Positions 18,312 through 27,213 of a stretch of 64,000 nucleotides of DNA are shown piece by piece; position 1 is the stretch's first letter; each line of letters opens with the position of its first letter. The position numbers and the translations under genes are program-made. This DNA comes from Bacteroidota bacterium (GTDB lineage: Bacteria > Bacteroidota > Bacteroidia > SXHM01). The stretch is from contig CANJWH010000011.1 of the NCBI GenBank assembly GCA_947478465.1, positions 1-64,000 on the forward strand, given 5' to 3'. The notes beneath the pieces were generated by a model. It was not told where the DNA came from and made no database searches. It was given only the letters and a program-made list of their open reading frames with translations.

Positions 18312-19412
18312 ATGAAGCAACGCATACTTTGTGCTGTTCTGTTCCTGTTAATTATCGCTACAAACTCTGTGTTGGCGCAGGATCCTACCTTCTCTCAATA
18401 CTATTCAAACAAACTTTATTACAACCCTGCTTTTGCCGGTGCAGACCCAGGACTGCGGACTAATTTCAATTACCGTAATCTCTGGACATCGCTCAACAGC
18501 AATTTCGGAACGTATAACTTCAGCATGGACATCTCTGATTTTAACCTTGGCGGTGGTATTGGGGCGGTGGTTACAGGAAATGTAGAAGGTGATGGTTTAC
18601 TTAAAACCAACAGCTATGCGCTTAATTATTCTTACCGTATAACCGTTGTTCCCCGTATGTGCGATATACATATAGGAGCACAGGCCGGATATGTGCAGAA
18701 ATCAATTGACTGGAGCCGTTTTGTTTTCAGCGACCAGCTTGACCCTGTTTACGGACAGGTTTATACTTCTGCCGCTTCGCTGCCCAGCAACAATAAAAAA
18801 GGCATGTTTGATGCCGGTGCTGGTATTATGACCCGTTTTAATATCAAGAAAGTGCACAGCCGCAGAATCATCAGCACCACCATTGGTTTTTCGGTACAAC
18901 ACCTTACCCAACCTAATGAATCACTTATTGGCGGAGTGCAACGTCTGCCACGCAAATATGTAGGACACCTTAGTTTTATGATTCCTGTTTCAAAAAAGAA
19001 ATCAAGAAGCAAAAACCTGACTTACATTTCACCTAATTTTATTTACGAAAGACAAAGTGTTTTGCAAACCTTTAACTTAGGTATGTTTGCCCTGCGTGCA
19101 CCTTTATTAATTGGTGTGTGGTATCGTAATGGCACACCTGCCATTATTCCAAGACGCACCGATGCGCTTATTTTCAATATCGGTTTCCGCCAGAAAGACC
19201 CTAACAACGGAACCTTTATCTATCAGTTTGGCTATAGTTACGATTTAACATTATCCAAACTGGCAGGTTCATCAGGCGGTTCGCACGAAATTTCATTGAT
19301 ACTGGAATTTACAGGGGCAAGACTAACCAATGCGCGTTCTAACTCTGCACGCAGAAAGGCACGCAACTGTTATAACTTTAACGGACCAAGAAATCTGCCG
19401 AAGATTTTCTAA
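18312..19412 (+). CDS. T9SS membrane protein, PorP/SprF family
   Basis: A 366-residue outer-membrane protein. After a signal peptide (MKQRILCAVLFLLIIATNSVLAQ) comes the family hallmark DPTFSQYYSNKLYYNPAFAG and alternating beta strands ending in an Arg/Asn-rich tail. PorP/SprF proteins act with the T9SS; in several Bacteroidota they pair with secreted partners that carry type B sorting domains, and two such proteins are encoded 5-12 kb downstream, so a pairing is conceivable. It stands alone, flanked by the tRNA and convergent bshC. Confidence 0.9.
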   Translation: MKQRILCAVLFLLIIATNSVLAQDPTFSQYYSNKLYYNPAFAGADPGLRTNFNYRNLWTSLNSNFGTYNFSMDISDFNLGGGIGAVVTGNVEGDGLLKTNSYALNYSYRITVVPRMCDIHIGAQAGYVQKSIDWSRFVFSDQLDPVYGQVYTSAASLPSNNKKGMFDAGAGIMTRFNIKKVHSRRIISTTIGFSVQHLTQPNESLIGGVQRLPRKYVGHLSFMIPVSKKKSRSKNLTYISPNFIYERQSVLQTFNLGMFALRAPLLIGVWYRNGTPAIIPRRTDALIFNIGFRQKDPNNGTFIYQFGYSYDLTLSKLAGSSGGSHEISLILEFTGARLTNARSNSARRKARNCYNFNGPRNLPKIF

Positions 19413-19421
19413 TTTATTTTA

Positions 19422-19448
19422 CCACAGAGGCACAGAGACACAGAGAAT
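19422..19448. repeat. CACAGAG-type dispersed intergenic repeat
   Basis: The sequence ACCACAGAGGCACAGAGACA continues as CAGAGA and lies between convergent genes. It is built from the heptamer CACAGAG. A diverged copy lies at 27187-27213. Such short words are scattered in intergenic DNA of many bacteria; no coding capacity is seen. Confidence 0.5.
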
Positions 19449-19458
19449 TTATCTGAAA

Positions 19459-21048
19459 TCAATCTTCTAAAATCATAAACCTGCAGTCTAATGGCTGCAG
19501 GTTTTGTTTTAATACATTTATAAAAGAACTGCCATAGCGCAGGTAAAACGTGCTGATATTTTCGTGACGCTCCTGCAAGGCGTTAGCAGGGAATAGTTTC
19601 TCGCGGATTGATTTAATCTGATTAACAGAAATTTCGTATTTCTTCTTTTCAGCACGCTGTATGCGACTTTCCAGTTGCTCAATTACTTTCAATTGTTTCT
19701 GTAATTCTGCTTCTATGCTGGCTTCTAAGGTTGTATCTACTTTTTTAGCTATTGCTTTAATAGATGCAAATAGTTCTTTTAATTTCTCCTGCTCATCAAC
19801 TAAACTGATTGAAGCAGAAGAATGTGAAACAATAAAATCGTTTACTAATTTTTCTTCCGCAGCAAAAAATTCAGTTGGTGACAAACCAAACTTATCAATT
19901 TTAGTCTTTACCGGTTCATCCACCACCATCACCGAATTGCGCAACACCAGAATGGGGAAAGATATTTTAGCAGCATCAAACATCCGTTTGTATTGCAGCC
20001 AGTAAGCTAGCTCCCCTGCCCCACCTATGTAAGCAAGGTTGGGCAAAATATATTCCTGATACATCGGGCGCAGCACCACATTAGGACTGAACTTTTCGGG
20101 ATTGTTTTCAATTTCTTTTTCCAGTAACTCTTTTGAAAAGACAATAGAAGTGTTCAGCACTTCAAAACCATTCTCCGTTTTAACAATGCGTTCACGTTTT
20201 CCGTCTGTTAAATAAAAACAATTGATTTCACGCGGGTTTACCTGCGTCTTATAACTAAGCTTTTCAAGTTCTGAATTGGTTTCAGTAACCAATTTATAAT
20301 TGGTGTTTTGAAAAATATCTTGTTTAAATTGCTGAACAAAAGTTTGTTTCAATCTTTTGTCACGTGCATCTAAAATCACCAAGCCATACTTACCAAAGAA
20401 TTGGTGGCAAAGAAAACGCATGGCATCAGCAAGATTGAAATGATTGAGATATGCATCTGAAAAAAGGCTGACTAATTCGTTTGCATTGGCACTTTCTCCC
20501 AAAATAGTTTTCAGTTCATCAATAACCGAGCGCAATGATGCTGTAGCAATTTCACCAGCTGCCCCGTGGTGCTCTTCTTTCCATTCTATCTTTTTTCCAA
20601 AAAGATAAATGTGATTTATTTCAGCAAAATCATGGTCTTCGCAATGCATCCAGTAAACAGGAACAAAATCTGAATATGGATATTCCTGCTTTAATTTTTC
20701 AGCAAGATTGATGGTAGAAATGATTTTATAAACGAAATAAAGCGGTCCGGTGAACAGGTTTAGCTGATGCCCTGTTGTTACTGTAAACGCATTGTTGTTT
20801 CTCAGTAATTCAATATTCGCAAGAACCTTAGCATTGTCATTCAGCGGTTTATTTTGCTCTGATAATACATCCGCCAAAAGTTTTCGGTCAATATTTTTTA
20901 ATCCTCTCTCTTTGATCTTTTTTCCAAAAGAAAAAAAGCCGGGCTCTGATTCATAAAAGCTTTTCAGTTCAGGCTTACCTGAAAGATAATCCAGAATAAG
21001 GTTGGAGAAAAAACCGGTTTCGGAATAAGGAATGTGTTTACTATTCAT
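19459..21048 (-). CDS. bshC: BshC, bacillithiol biosynthesis cysteine-adding enzyme
   Basis: A 529-residue cytosolic enzyme that adds cysteine to glucosaminyl-malate, the last step of bacillithiol synthesis. The Rossmann-like core is recognised by TTGHQLNLFTGPLYFVYKI (about residues 94-112), FVPVYWMHCEDHDFAEI (about 129-145) and VVLRPMYQEYILPNLAYIGG-like segment near residue 325. A coiled coil lies at about 425-475. The gene follows rimO by 36 bp in the ftsY-rimO-bshC direction, so cotranscription is likely. It implies that this organism uses bacillithiol as a low-molecular-weight thiol. Confidence 0.92.
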   Translation of the reverse strand: MNSKHIPYSETGFFSNLILDYLSGKPELKSFYESEPGFFSFGKKIKERGLKNIDRKLLADVLSEQNKPLNDNAKVLANIELLRNNNAFTVTTGHQLNLFTGPLYFVYKIISTINLAEKLKQEYPYSDFVPVYWMHCEDHDFAEINHIYLFGKKIEWKEEHHGAAGEIATASLRSVIDELKTILGESANANELVSLFSDAYLNHFNLADAMRFLCHQFFGKYGLVILDARDKRLKQTFVQQFKQDIFQNTNYKLVTETNSELEKLSYKTQVNPREINCFYLTDGKRERIVKTENGFEVLNTSIVFSKELLEKEIENNPEKFSPNVVLRPMYQEYILPNLAYIGGAGELAYWLQYKRMFDAAKISFPILVLRNSVMVVDEPVKTKIDKFGLSPTEFFAAEEKLVNDFIVSHSSASISLVDEQEKLKELFASIKAIAKKVDTTLEASIEAELQKQLKVIEQLESRIQRAEKKKYEISVNQIKSIREKLFPANALQERHENISTFYLRYGSSFINVLKQNLQPLDCRFMILED

Positions 21049-21084
21049 TTCTCTTTTCGGTCTTAACGCCTTTGCGAGACATTT

Positions 21085-22398
21085 TTAAGAAACAATTTCA
21101 CCGTAAAGGTCGAAATCTTCGGCAGAAGTAATCTTCACGTTTGCAAAATCACCAACACGCACATAGAATTTCTTTGCATCAACCAGCACTTCATTATCCA
21201 CCTCAGGCGAATCAAATTCAGTGCGACCGACAAAGTAGTTCCCTTCTTTTCTATCAAACAACACTTTATAGGTTTTGCCTATTTTCTGTTGGTTCAGTTC
21301 ATTTGAAATCTCTTGCTGTGCCTGCATAATAGCTGCCACACGTTTCTCTTTTGTTTTTGCAGAAACATCATCTTTCAGCAAATAAGCATGCGTATTTTCT
21401 TCGTGCGAATAAGCAAATATTCCAAGCCTGTCGAAACGGGTTTCTTTTACCCATTCCAGCATTTCGTTAAAATCTTCCTTTGTTTCGCCCGGGTAGCCTG
21501 CAATCAAGGTTGTTCGCAAAGCAATTTCCGAAACTTTCTCGCGAATGGTTTTCACCAGTTCACGTGTCTTTTCAGAAGTTGTTCCTCTGCGCATTGATTT
21601 CAGCATAGGGTTTGAAATGTGCTGCAAAGGCATATCAAGGTACTTCACAATCTTCTTATTCTCGCGCATTATATCCAACACATCTTCGGGAAACCCTGAT
21701 GGGAAAGCATAATGCAACCGCAGCCACTCAATACCGTCTACTTCTGAAAGACGCTGCAGCAATTCAGCTAATTTGCGTTTACCGTAAATATCAATTCCGT
21801 AATACGTTGAGTCCTGCGCAATAATCATCAACTCTTTTACTCCTTTTGCAGCAAGACTTTCTGCTTCTTTCACCAATTCTTCAATTGGTTTTGAAATATG
21901 TTTCCCTCGCATTAAAGGAATAGCACAAAACGAACAAGGACGATCGCAACCTTCTGATATTTTGAAATAAGCATAATGCGATGGAGTAGTAATAATGCGT
22001 TCTCCTATAAGTTCATGCTTGTAATCAGAACCCAACACTTTCAATAATTTAGGCAAATCACGTGTTCCGAAATACTGATCAACATTTGGGATTTCTTTTT
22101 CCAAATCAGGTTTGTACCTTTCAGAAAGACATCCTGTTACAAATACTTTATCAACTAAACCACGCTGCTTTGCATCGGCAAAACGAACAATTGTATCAAT
22201 GCTTTCCTGCTTCGCATTATCAATAAAACCGCAGGTATTGATGACAATAATATTTGCATCATCTTTATCACTTTCATGCACAGCAACTTTGCCGTTAGCT
22301 TTCAGCTGACCTAATAAAACTTCTGAATCATAAATATTCTTGGAGCAGCCAAGAGTGACAACATTGATCTTATTCTTTTTGGCTGACTTTGTTCTCAT
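21085..22398 (-). CDS. rimO: Ribosomal protein S12 methylthiotransferase RimO
   Basis: A 437-residue radical SAM enzyme that methylthiolates the conserved Asp of ribosomal protein uS12. The N-terminal cluster is held by Cys18, Cys56 and Cys90, and the radical SAM cluster by Cys151, Cys155 and Cys158 (EGCDRPCSFC). A TRAM domain closes the protein (about 375-437). The start overlaps the ftsY stop by 4 nt (ATGA), so the two are translationally coupled. The MRGKHISKPIEELVKEAE segment distinguishes RimO from MiaB. Confidence 0.95.
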   Translation of the reverse strand: MRTKSAKKNKINVVTLGCSKNIYDSEVLLGQLKANGKVAVHESDKDDANIIVINTCGFIDNAKQESIDTIVRFADAKQRGLVDKVFVTGCLSERYKPDLEKEIPNVDQYFGTRDLPKLLKVLGSDYKHELIGERIITTPSHYAYFKISEGCDRPCSFCAIPLMRGKHISKPIEELVKEAESLAAKGVKELMIIAQDSTYYGIDIYGKRKLAELLQRLSEVDGIEWLRLHYAFPSGFPEDVLDIMRENKKIVKYLDMPLQHISNPMLKSMRRGTTSEKTRELVKTIREKVSEIALRTTLIAGYPGETKEDFNEMLEWVKETRFDRLGIFAYSHEENTHAYLLKDDVSAKTKEKRVAAIMQAQQEISNELNQQKIGKTYKVLFDRKEGNYFVGRTEFDSPEVDNEVLVDAKKFYVRVGDFANVKITSAEDFDLYGEIVS

Positions 22399-23345
22399 TT
22401 AAACAAACTATCTACAAACTCATTTTTGTTAAATACCTGTAAATGATCAATACCCTCTCCTACTCCAATATATTTTACAGGGATTTTAAACTGGTCTGAA
22501 ATACCGATAACGACACCGCCTTTAGCAGTTCCATCCAGTTTTGTTAATGCAAGCGCATTTACGTCAGTAGCCAAAGTAAATTGTTTAGCCTGTTCAATGG
22601 CGTTTTGTCCGGTTGAAGCGTCCAGTACTAATAAAATCTCATGTGGTGCATCAGGTATTACCTTTTGCATAACACGCTTGATTTTTGAAAGTTCGTTCAT
22701 CAGGTTCACTTTATTGTGTAACCTGCCGGCAGTATCAATTATTACCACATCCGCATTTTGTTTTACAGCTTCCGAAACAGCTTCAAAAGCAACCGAAGCA
22801 GGGTCAGCATTCATACCCTGATTAATTACAGGAACGCCAACTCTAGTTCCCCATATTTTCAATTGGTCAACTGCTGCTGCTCTGAAAGTGTCTGCAGCGC
22901 CTAACATCACATTATTGCCTGCCTTCTTCAACTGGTTGGCTAGTTTACCGATGGTGGTTGTTTTACCAACTCCGTTAACACCAACCACCATAATAACATA
23001 AGGCTTTTTACCGGCAGGAATAGTAAATTCTGTTACATCATCGCTGTTATTTTCAGCAAGCAATGAAGCAATTTCTTCTTTTAATAATCTGTTTAGTTCT
23101 GAAGCACCCAGGTATTTATCTTTTTTAACCCGCTCTTCAATTCGTGCAATAATTTTCAAAGTTGTCTCCACGCCAACATCACTGCTGATAAGGATCTCTT
23201 CAAGATTATCAAGCACATCGGCATCTACTATTGATTTACCAACAACAGCTTTTGTAAGTCTGGAGAAAACACTTTCGCGTGTTTTTTCCAAACCTTTGTC
23301 AAGGCTCTCTTTTTTGTCTTTAGAAAATATACTAAAAATACCCAT
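22395..23345 (-). CDS. ftsY: Signal recognition particle receptor FtsY
   Basis: A 316-residue SRP receptor GTPase that docks translating ribosomes at the inner membrane. The N domain spans about 15-95; the G domain has GVNGVGKTT (122-130), DTFRAAA, DTAGRLHNK and TKLDGTAKGG. The acidic A domain is nearly absent, as is common in this phylum, leaving a short hydrophobic N-terminus MGIFSIF. I chose ATG at 23345; an upstream TTG at 23357 would add four residues inside the terminator region. Confidence 0.95.
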   Translation of the reverse strand: MGIFSIFSKDKKESLDKGLEKTRESVFSRLTKAVVGKSIVDADVLDNLEEILISSDVGVETTLKIIARIEERVKKDKYLGASELNRLLKEEIASLLAENNSDDVTEFTIPAGKKPYVIMVVGVNGVGKTTTIGKLANQLKKAGNNVMLGAADTFRAAAVDQLKIWGTRVGVPVINQGMNADPASVAFEAVSEAVKQNADVVIIDTAGRLHNKVNLMNELSKIKRVMQKVIPDAPHEILLVLDASTGQNAIEQAKQFTLATDVNALALTKLDGTAKGGVVIGISDQFKIPVKYIGVGEGIDHLQVFNKNEFVDSLFK

Positions 23346-23352
23346 TGTATTA

Positions 23353-23389
23353 AACAAAAAAAGCTTCTTCCTGAGGAGAAAGAAGCTTT
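23353..23389 (-). terminator. Terminator between DUF4295 gene and ftsY
   Basis: On the minus strand, 10-bp arms (23389-23380 and 23369-23360, AAAGCTTCTT with its complement) run straight into a T7 tract ending about 8 bases before the ftsY ATG. It has the form of a Rho-independent terminator. Because ftsY follows immediately, it may act as a partial terminator or attenuator separating ribosomal-protein from ftsY expression. Confidence 0.75.
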
Positions 23390-23408
23390 GTATTCATTGT
23401 GCCGTTAA

Positions 23409-23564
23409 TTAGTTTTCTTTCAGAAAATCTTTCACGTGGTCGTTGTGAACTACTTCTGTTTTGAAAGAATACGCACCTGTTTTAGGTGATTTTACCATTT
23501 TAATTACTTTGGTAAAACTTCTTCCTGTTCCTGATTTCAGCGTTGCTACGGTTTTCTTTGCCAT
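23409..23564 (-). CDS. DUF4295 domain protein (51 aa)
   Basis: A small basic protein, read on the minus strand from ATG at 23562-23564 to TAA at 23409-23411: MAKKTVATLKSGTGRSF and so on, ending VKDFLKEN. The family DUF4295 is restricted to Bacteroidota and is usually encoded beside rpmG and ftsY, as here. It is rich in Lys and probably ribosome- or RNA-associated, though no function is proven. It is 59 bp downstream of rpmG and followed by a terminator. Confidence 0.88.
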   Translation of the reverse strand: MAKKTVATLKSGTGRSFTKVIKMVKSPKTGAYSFKTEVVHNDHVKDFLKEN

Positions 23565-23575
23565 GTTATTTTTTG

Positions 23576-23622
23576 CTTTTAGCTTTCAGCTATTAGCCAT
23601 TAGCTAACAGCCATCAGCTGAT
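23576..23622. repeat. AGCTATTAGC-like simple repeat between rpmG and DUF4295 gene
   Basis: The 59-bp gap is filled by imperfect iterations of the words TTAGC, CAGC and AGCTAT. Similar low-complexity words are common in Bacteroidota intergenic DNA. It includes the small dyad TTAGC-CAT-TAGCTAA. It may fold weakly and influence the expression ratio of the two genes. Confidence 0.4.
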
Positions 23623-23623
23623 T

Positions 23624-23806
23624 TTACTTAATTTCTTTGTGAACTGTCATTTTCTTAAGAATTGGGTTGTATTTTTTCAACTCAACTCTTTCGGTTGTAT
23701 TTTTCTTGTTTTTGGTAGTGATATAACGAGAAGTTCCCGGTTTACCGCTGTCTTTATGCTCAGTGCATTCAAGAATTACCTGTATTCTGCTTCCTCTTTT
23801 AGCCAT
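23624..23806 (-). CDS. rpmG: 50S ribosomal protein bL33
   Basis: A 60-residue basic protein with the bL33 pattern [41 protein letters not shown] and [13 protein letters not shown] (given as separate segments). It lacks the paired CxxC zinc cysteines, so it is a zinc-free form. In many Bacteroidota rpmB precedes rpmG, but here the 217 bp upstream cannot hold it. A TACATTTG box at 23836-23843 (minus strand) with TTTG 15 bases further upstream is a plausible promoter. Confidence 0.95.
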   Translation of the reverse strand: MAKRGSRIQVILECTEHKDSGKPGTSRYITTKNKKNTTERVELKKYNPILKKMTVHKEIK

Positions 23807-23835
23807 TTTATTCTGTTTTATTATTTAAAGGGCTG

Positions 23836-23862
23836 CAAATGTATAAATTTATTCCAAACAAA
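23836..23862 (-). promoter_or_regulatory. Possible rpmG promoter
   Basis: On the minus strand, TTTG (23862-23859), a 15-base spacer, then TACATTTG (23843-23836) matches the Bacteroidota TAnnTTTG element, about 30 bases before the rpmG ATG. The spacer is shorter than the usual 19-21, so confidence is moderate. Confidence 0.4.
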
Positions 23863-23936
23863 AATGAAAATAATTGTTCAGATAAGTTCACTTTCGTCAA
23901 ACACACTAATTATTCGCGAAAAGAAATGACAATTAC

Positions 23937-23967
23937 TTGACATCCCTATTGAAAATCAATATATTTG
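23937..23967 (+). promoter_or_regulatory. Promoter of the first PKD-domain gene
   Basis: TTG (23937-23939), 20 bases, then TATATTTG (23960-23967): an exact match to the Bacteroidota sigma-ABfr consensus. The expected start point near 23974 gives a 50-nt leader to the ATG at 24024. Confidence 0.7.
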
Positions 23968-24023
23968 CTTGGCATTTTCTAAAGATAATGGGAAGCAATT
24001 TTTACCCCTGTTGGATTTAACCT

Positions 24024-27000
24024 ATGTTCACTTGTGTTAAATCCATTGTATTAACGTTAACAATTCTGGCTTTTTTAGGCCTGATGAATACCTGTTATTC
24101 TCAATGCGATAATGCCGATTTTTCAAACAATAACTTTACCGGATGGGTGGGTAGAACCGGAACTTGTTGTGGTATAAATACACCAACTGTAGGAATTGTA
24201 AACGGACGACACACCATAATGACGGGAGCCGGCACAGATCCCATTGCCTGCAATGACATTACATTAGTTGCGCCAGGGTATGCAGCATCAGCCCGTTTGG
24301 GAAACAGCAATGTTGGTGCGGAGGCGGAACGCCTTTCTTACACTTACAATGTAACAACTGCAAGTGCACTTTTCACTTACCAATATGCTGTGGTGCTGGA
24401 AGACCCCGGCCACTCTGTTGCTGACCAACCTCGTTTCGAAATAAGGGTTTTAAATTCAAACGGACAATTAATCAGTCAACAATGCGGATATTATGCTGTT
24501 ACATCTGCTGCAAATATTCAAGGATTTCGGAATTGTGGTGGCGTACGTTACAGAGCATGGACACCTGTTGGGATTGACCTGTCTGCTTTTATAGGGCAAA
24601 ACATTACTATTGAATTTTCAACTGGTGATTGCGCACTTGGCGGCCACTTTGGTTATGCCTACATTGTTGGAGAGTGCAATCCGCTGGAACTGGTAGTGGA
24701 TTATTGTCCTGCCAACAGTAATATAGCCACACTTACTGCGCCAAGCGGTTTTAGCTATCAGTGGAATACAGGAGCAACTTCTCAAAGCATACAGGTTACC
24801 AACCCCGTAAATGGCGCGCAATATTCATGTCTTCTGACTGCCGTTACCGGATGTCAGGTTAACGTTTCGGCAAACATAGCAGCTACTGCAATTAACACAG
24901 ACTTTACAAATACAGTTGCCTGTCCGGGTGAACAAATACAATTTACAGATATAACCAATTCAAATATTGGAACTGTAGTTTCTTGGGATTGGGATTTTGG
25001 CGATGGGAATACTTCACAACTACAAAACCCTACAAACACCTATGCTAACAGCGGTGTTTACAGCGTAACATTAACTACAGTAACATCCAATAATTGCGAG
25101 GGAACAATAACTAAAGCGGTTGATATAAACCCTTATCCAGTAGCCAATTTTACAGCACCTCCGGTTTGTGAATCTTTTCCTGTAAACTTTGCCAACGGAA
25201 CTCTTTTTCCAAATACTATTGGCGCATGGAGCTGGGATTTTGGAGATGGTTCGCAACCCAATACCGCCAATTGGGATGCACAACATAACTATTCTGTGGG
25301 CAATTATAATGCAACACTTATCTGCTATTCGCAAAATCTGGCCTGTACCGATACTTTTACTGCTCCGGTTGTGGTTTCACCTTTACCTGCAGCTGATTTT
25401 ACTTTCACGGATGTATGCCACGGAAACCCTGTAGATTTCACCAATACCTCACAAGGTACTATCAGCAACTCTACATGGGATTTTGGAGACAACTCTATTC
25501 CACTTTACATCACTTCACCATCACATATTTTTATTGCTTCAGGAAATTACAACACAACACTTTCGGTTACAAGTACTGACGGCTGTGTGGATTCCATAAC
25601 ACAAACCGTAACCGTAACAGCTCAGCCTCAAACTCAGTTCAGCTATAACAATGCCTGTGAAGGCGCACCTGTAAACTTCACCAATCAAAGCACCATTTCA
25701 CCTCCTTTTGCGATTAATGAATGGGAGTGGGATTTTGGAGATGCAAGCCCTGTAAATACTACCGATTGGGAACCTCAGCACATTTATGCAACTGCCGGAA
25801 CATATTACATCCGCCTGATTACCTGGTCTGACAATCTGGTTTGTTCTGACACGCTTATTGATTCAGTTTATGTTTATCCGCAACCACAGGTTGACTTTTC
25901 ATTTTCCAACGTTTGCCTCAATGTAGCAATGGAACTTGACAATTTATCGCAGGGAGAAATTACTGACTGGGACTGGAATTTTGGTGATGGCAGTGAGCAC
26001 AACTTCAACATGAACATAAGCCATTCCTACTCTACTCCCGGCAATTTTGATGTTACACTAAGCGCAACCACAATTTACGGATGTATCGATTCACTAACTC
26101 AGTCTGTTACTATTTATTCTCAACCTGAAGCGGCTTTCAGTTCTGCTAATGTCTGCCATGGAACCACTACAGATTTTACAGATTTATCAACCACGCCTGC
26201 GCCAGGAACAATTGTAAGCTGGCAATGGAATTTTGCTGATGCAACGCCTTTTGTTAACGACACATCCACAACTCATCAATATGCAAATCCCGGAAATTAT
26301 AATGTAGTGCATTCTGTTGTTTCAAACGATGGATGTATTGATTCAATTATTCAAACCATAGTTGTTCACCCAAACCCTGTGGTTGATTTTATTGGTGAAC
26401 CTGAGCAAGGTTGTTCGCCTTTATTTGTGGATTTCCATGATTTATCGGGGATACTTTCAGGTGTAAATGCACAATGGGATTGGAATTTTGGAGACATTGG
26501 TTCTTCTTCGTTGCAGGACCCAACCTATGCTTTTATCAATTTTTCAACTACAGTTCCTGCTATTTTTGATGTTTCGCTGAAGGTAACCTCAGATCAGGGA
26601 TGCGAAACAAATCTTCGCAAAGAGAATTACATCACCGTTTTTCCGATACCAAAAGCAGGATTTACTTTCACACCCCAGGTTACAACAGTTGTTTATCCTC
26701 AAATTGAATTTACTGATTTATCGCAGGAGGCAACACAATGGAGCTGGAACTTTGGAGATAATCAGGTAAACAATACTTCCAACTTTCAAAATCCTGTTTA
26801 CAATTACAGCGACACCGGAATATTTACAATAACACAAGTTGTTTATAACGACTATCGCTGTTCGGACACCATGCGTTCTGAAGTGATTATTAATCCCGAT
26901 ATAGTGATTTACATACCAAATGCATTCAGCCCCAATGCCAATGGTGTGAACGATCGCTTTACAATAAATGGAACCGGAATTTCAGCTCAGCAGATGCGCA

Positions 27001-27179
27001 TTTACGACCGCTGGGGCGAACTGCTTTTCTATACTGAAGACATTGAAAGGGGCTGGGATGGAACTATACAACGCAACGGAGAGAAAGCTAAACAGGATAT
27101 GTATGTTTACACCATTACCGTTTTGGATTTGGTGAAAGCTGAACATAAGTTTTATGGCTACGTGATGTTGTTACGATAG
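24024..27179 (+). CDS. PKD-domain adhesin-like protein with T9SS type B sorting domain
   Basis: A 1051-residue secreted protein. A signal peptide (cleavage near NTCYSQC) is followed by an N-terminal domain (about 30-225) with paired Cys, then about eight PKD domains, each with the WxWDFGDG core and a preceding Cys (for example WDWDFGDGNTS, WSWDFGDGSQ, WEWDFGDASP). The C-terminal 85 residues are a gliding-motility-associated (type B) sorting domain: PNAFSPNANGVNDRF, then YDRWGELLF and GWDGT. It should be exported by the T9SS and displayed on the cell surface, probably for adhesion or motility. It is followed after 34 bp by a paralogous gene. Confidence 0.92.
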   Translation: MFTCVKSIVLTLTILAFLGLMNTCYSQCDNADFSNNNFTGWVGRTGTCCGINTPTVGIVNGRHTIMTGAGTDPIACNDITLVAPGYAASARLGNSNVGAEAERLSYTYNVTTASALFTYQYAVVLEDPGHSVADQPRFEIRVLNSNGQLISQQCGYYAVTSAANIQGFRNCGGVRYRAWTPVGIDLSAFIGQNITIEFSTGDCALGGHFGYAYIVGECNPLELVVDYCPANSNIATLTAPSGFSYQWNTGATSQSIQVTNPVNGAQYSCLLTAVTGCQVNVSANIAATAINTDFTNTVACPGEQIQFTDITNSNIGTVVSWDWDFGDGNTSQLQNPTNTYANSGVYSVTLTTVTSNNCEGTITKAVDINPYPVANFTAPPVCESFPVNFANGTLFPNTIGAWSWDFGDGSQPNTANWDAQHNYSVGNYNATLICYSQNLACTDTFTAPVVVSPLPAADFTFTDVCHGNPVDFTNTSQGTISNSTWDFGDNSIPLYITSPSHIFIASGNYNTTLSVTSTDGCVDSITQTVTVTAQPQTQFSYNNACEGAPVNFTNQSTISPPFAINEWEWDFGDASPVNTTDWEPQHIYATAGTYYIRLITWSDNLVCSDTLIDSVYVYPQPQVDFSFSNVCLNVAMELDNLSQGEITDWDWNFGDGSEHNFNMNISHSYSTPGNFDVTLSATTIYGCIDSLTQSVTIYSQPEAAFSSANVCHGTTTDFTDLSTTPAPGTIVSWQWNFADATPFVNDTSTTHQYANPGNYNVVHSVVSNDGCIDSIIQTIVVHPNPVVDFIGEPEQGCSPLFVDFHDLSGILSGVNAQWDWNFGDIGSSSLQDPTYAFINFSTTVPAIFDVSLKVTSDQGCETNLRKENYITVFPIPKAGFTFTPQVTTVVYPQIEFTDLSQEATQWSWNFGDNQVNNTSNFQNPVYNYSDTGIFTITQVVYNDYRCSDTMRSEVIINPDIVIYIPNAFSPNANGVNDRFTINGTGISAQQMRIYDRWGELLFYTEDIERGWDGTIQRNGEKAKQDMYVYTITVLDLVKAEHKFYGYVMLLR

Positions 27180-27186
27180 GTTTTTT

Positions 27187-27213
27187 CACCGCAGAGACGC
27201 GGAGGCGCAGAGA
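27187..27213. repeat. CACAGAG-type repeat before the second PKD gene
   Basis: CACCGCAGAGACGCGGAGGC and following GCAGAGA is a diverged copy of the word repeated at 19422-19448. It fills almost the whole 34-bp gap between two tandem genes and ends directly at the ATG of the downstream gene, so its GGAGGC may act as the ribosome-binding site. Confidence 0.45.
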
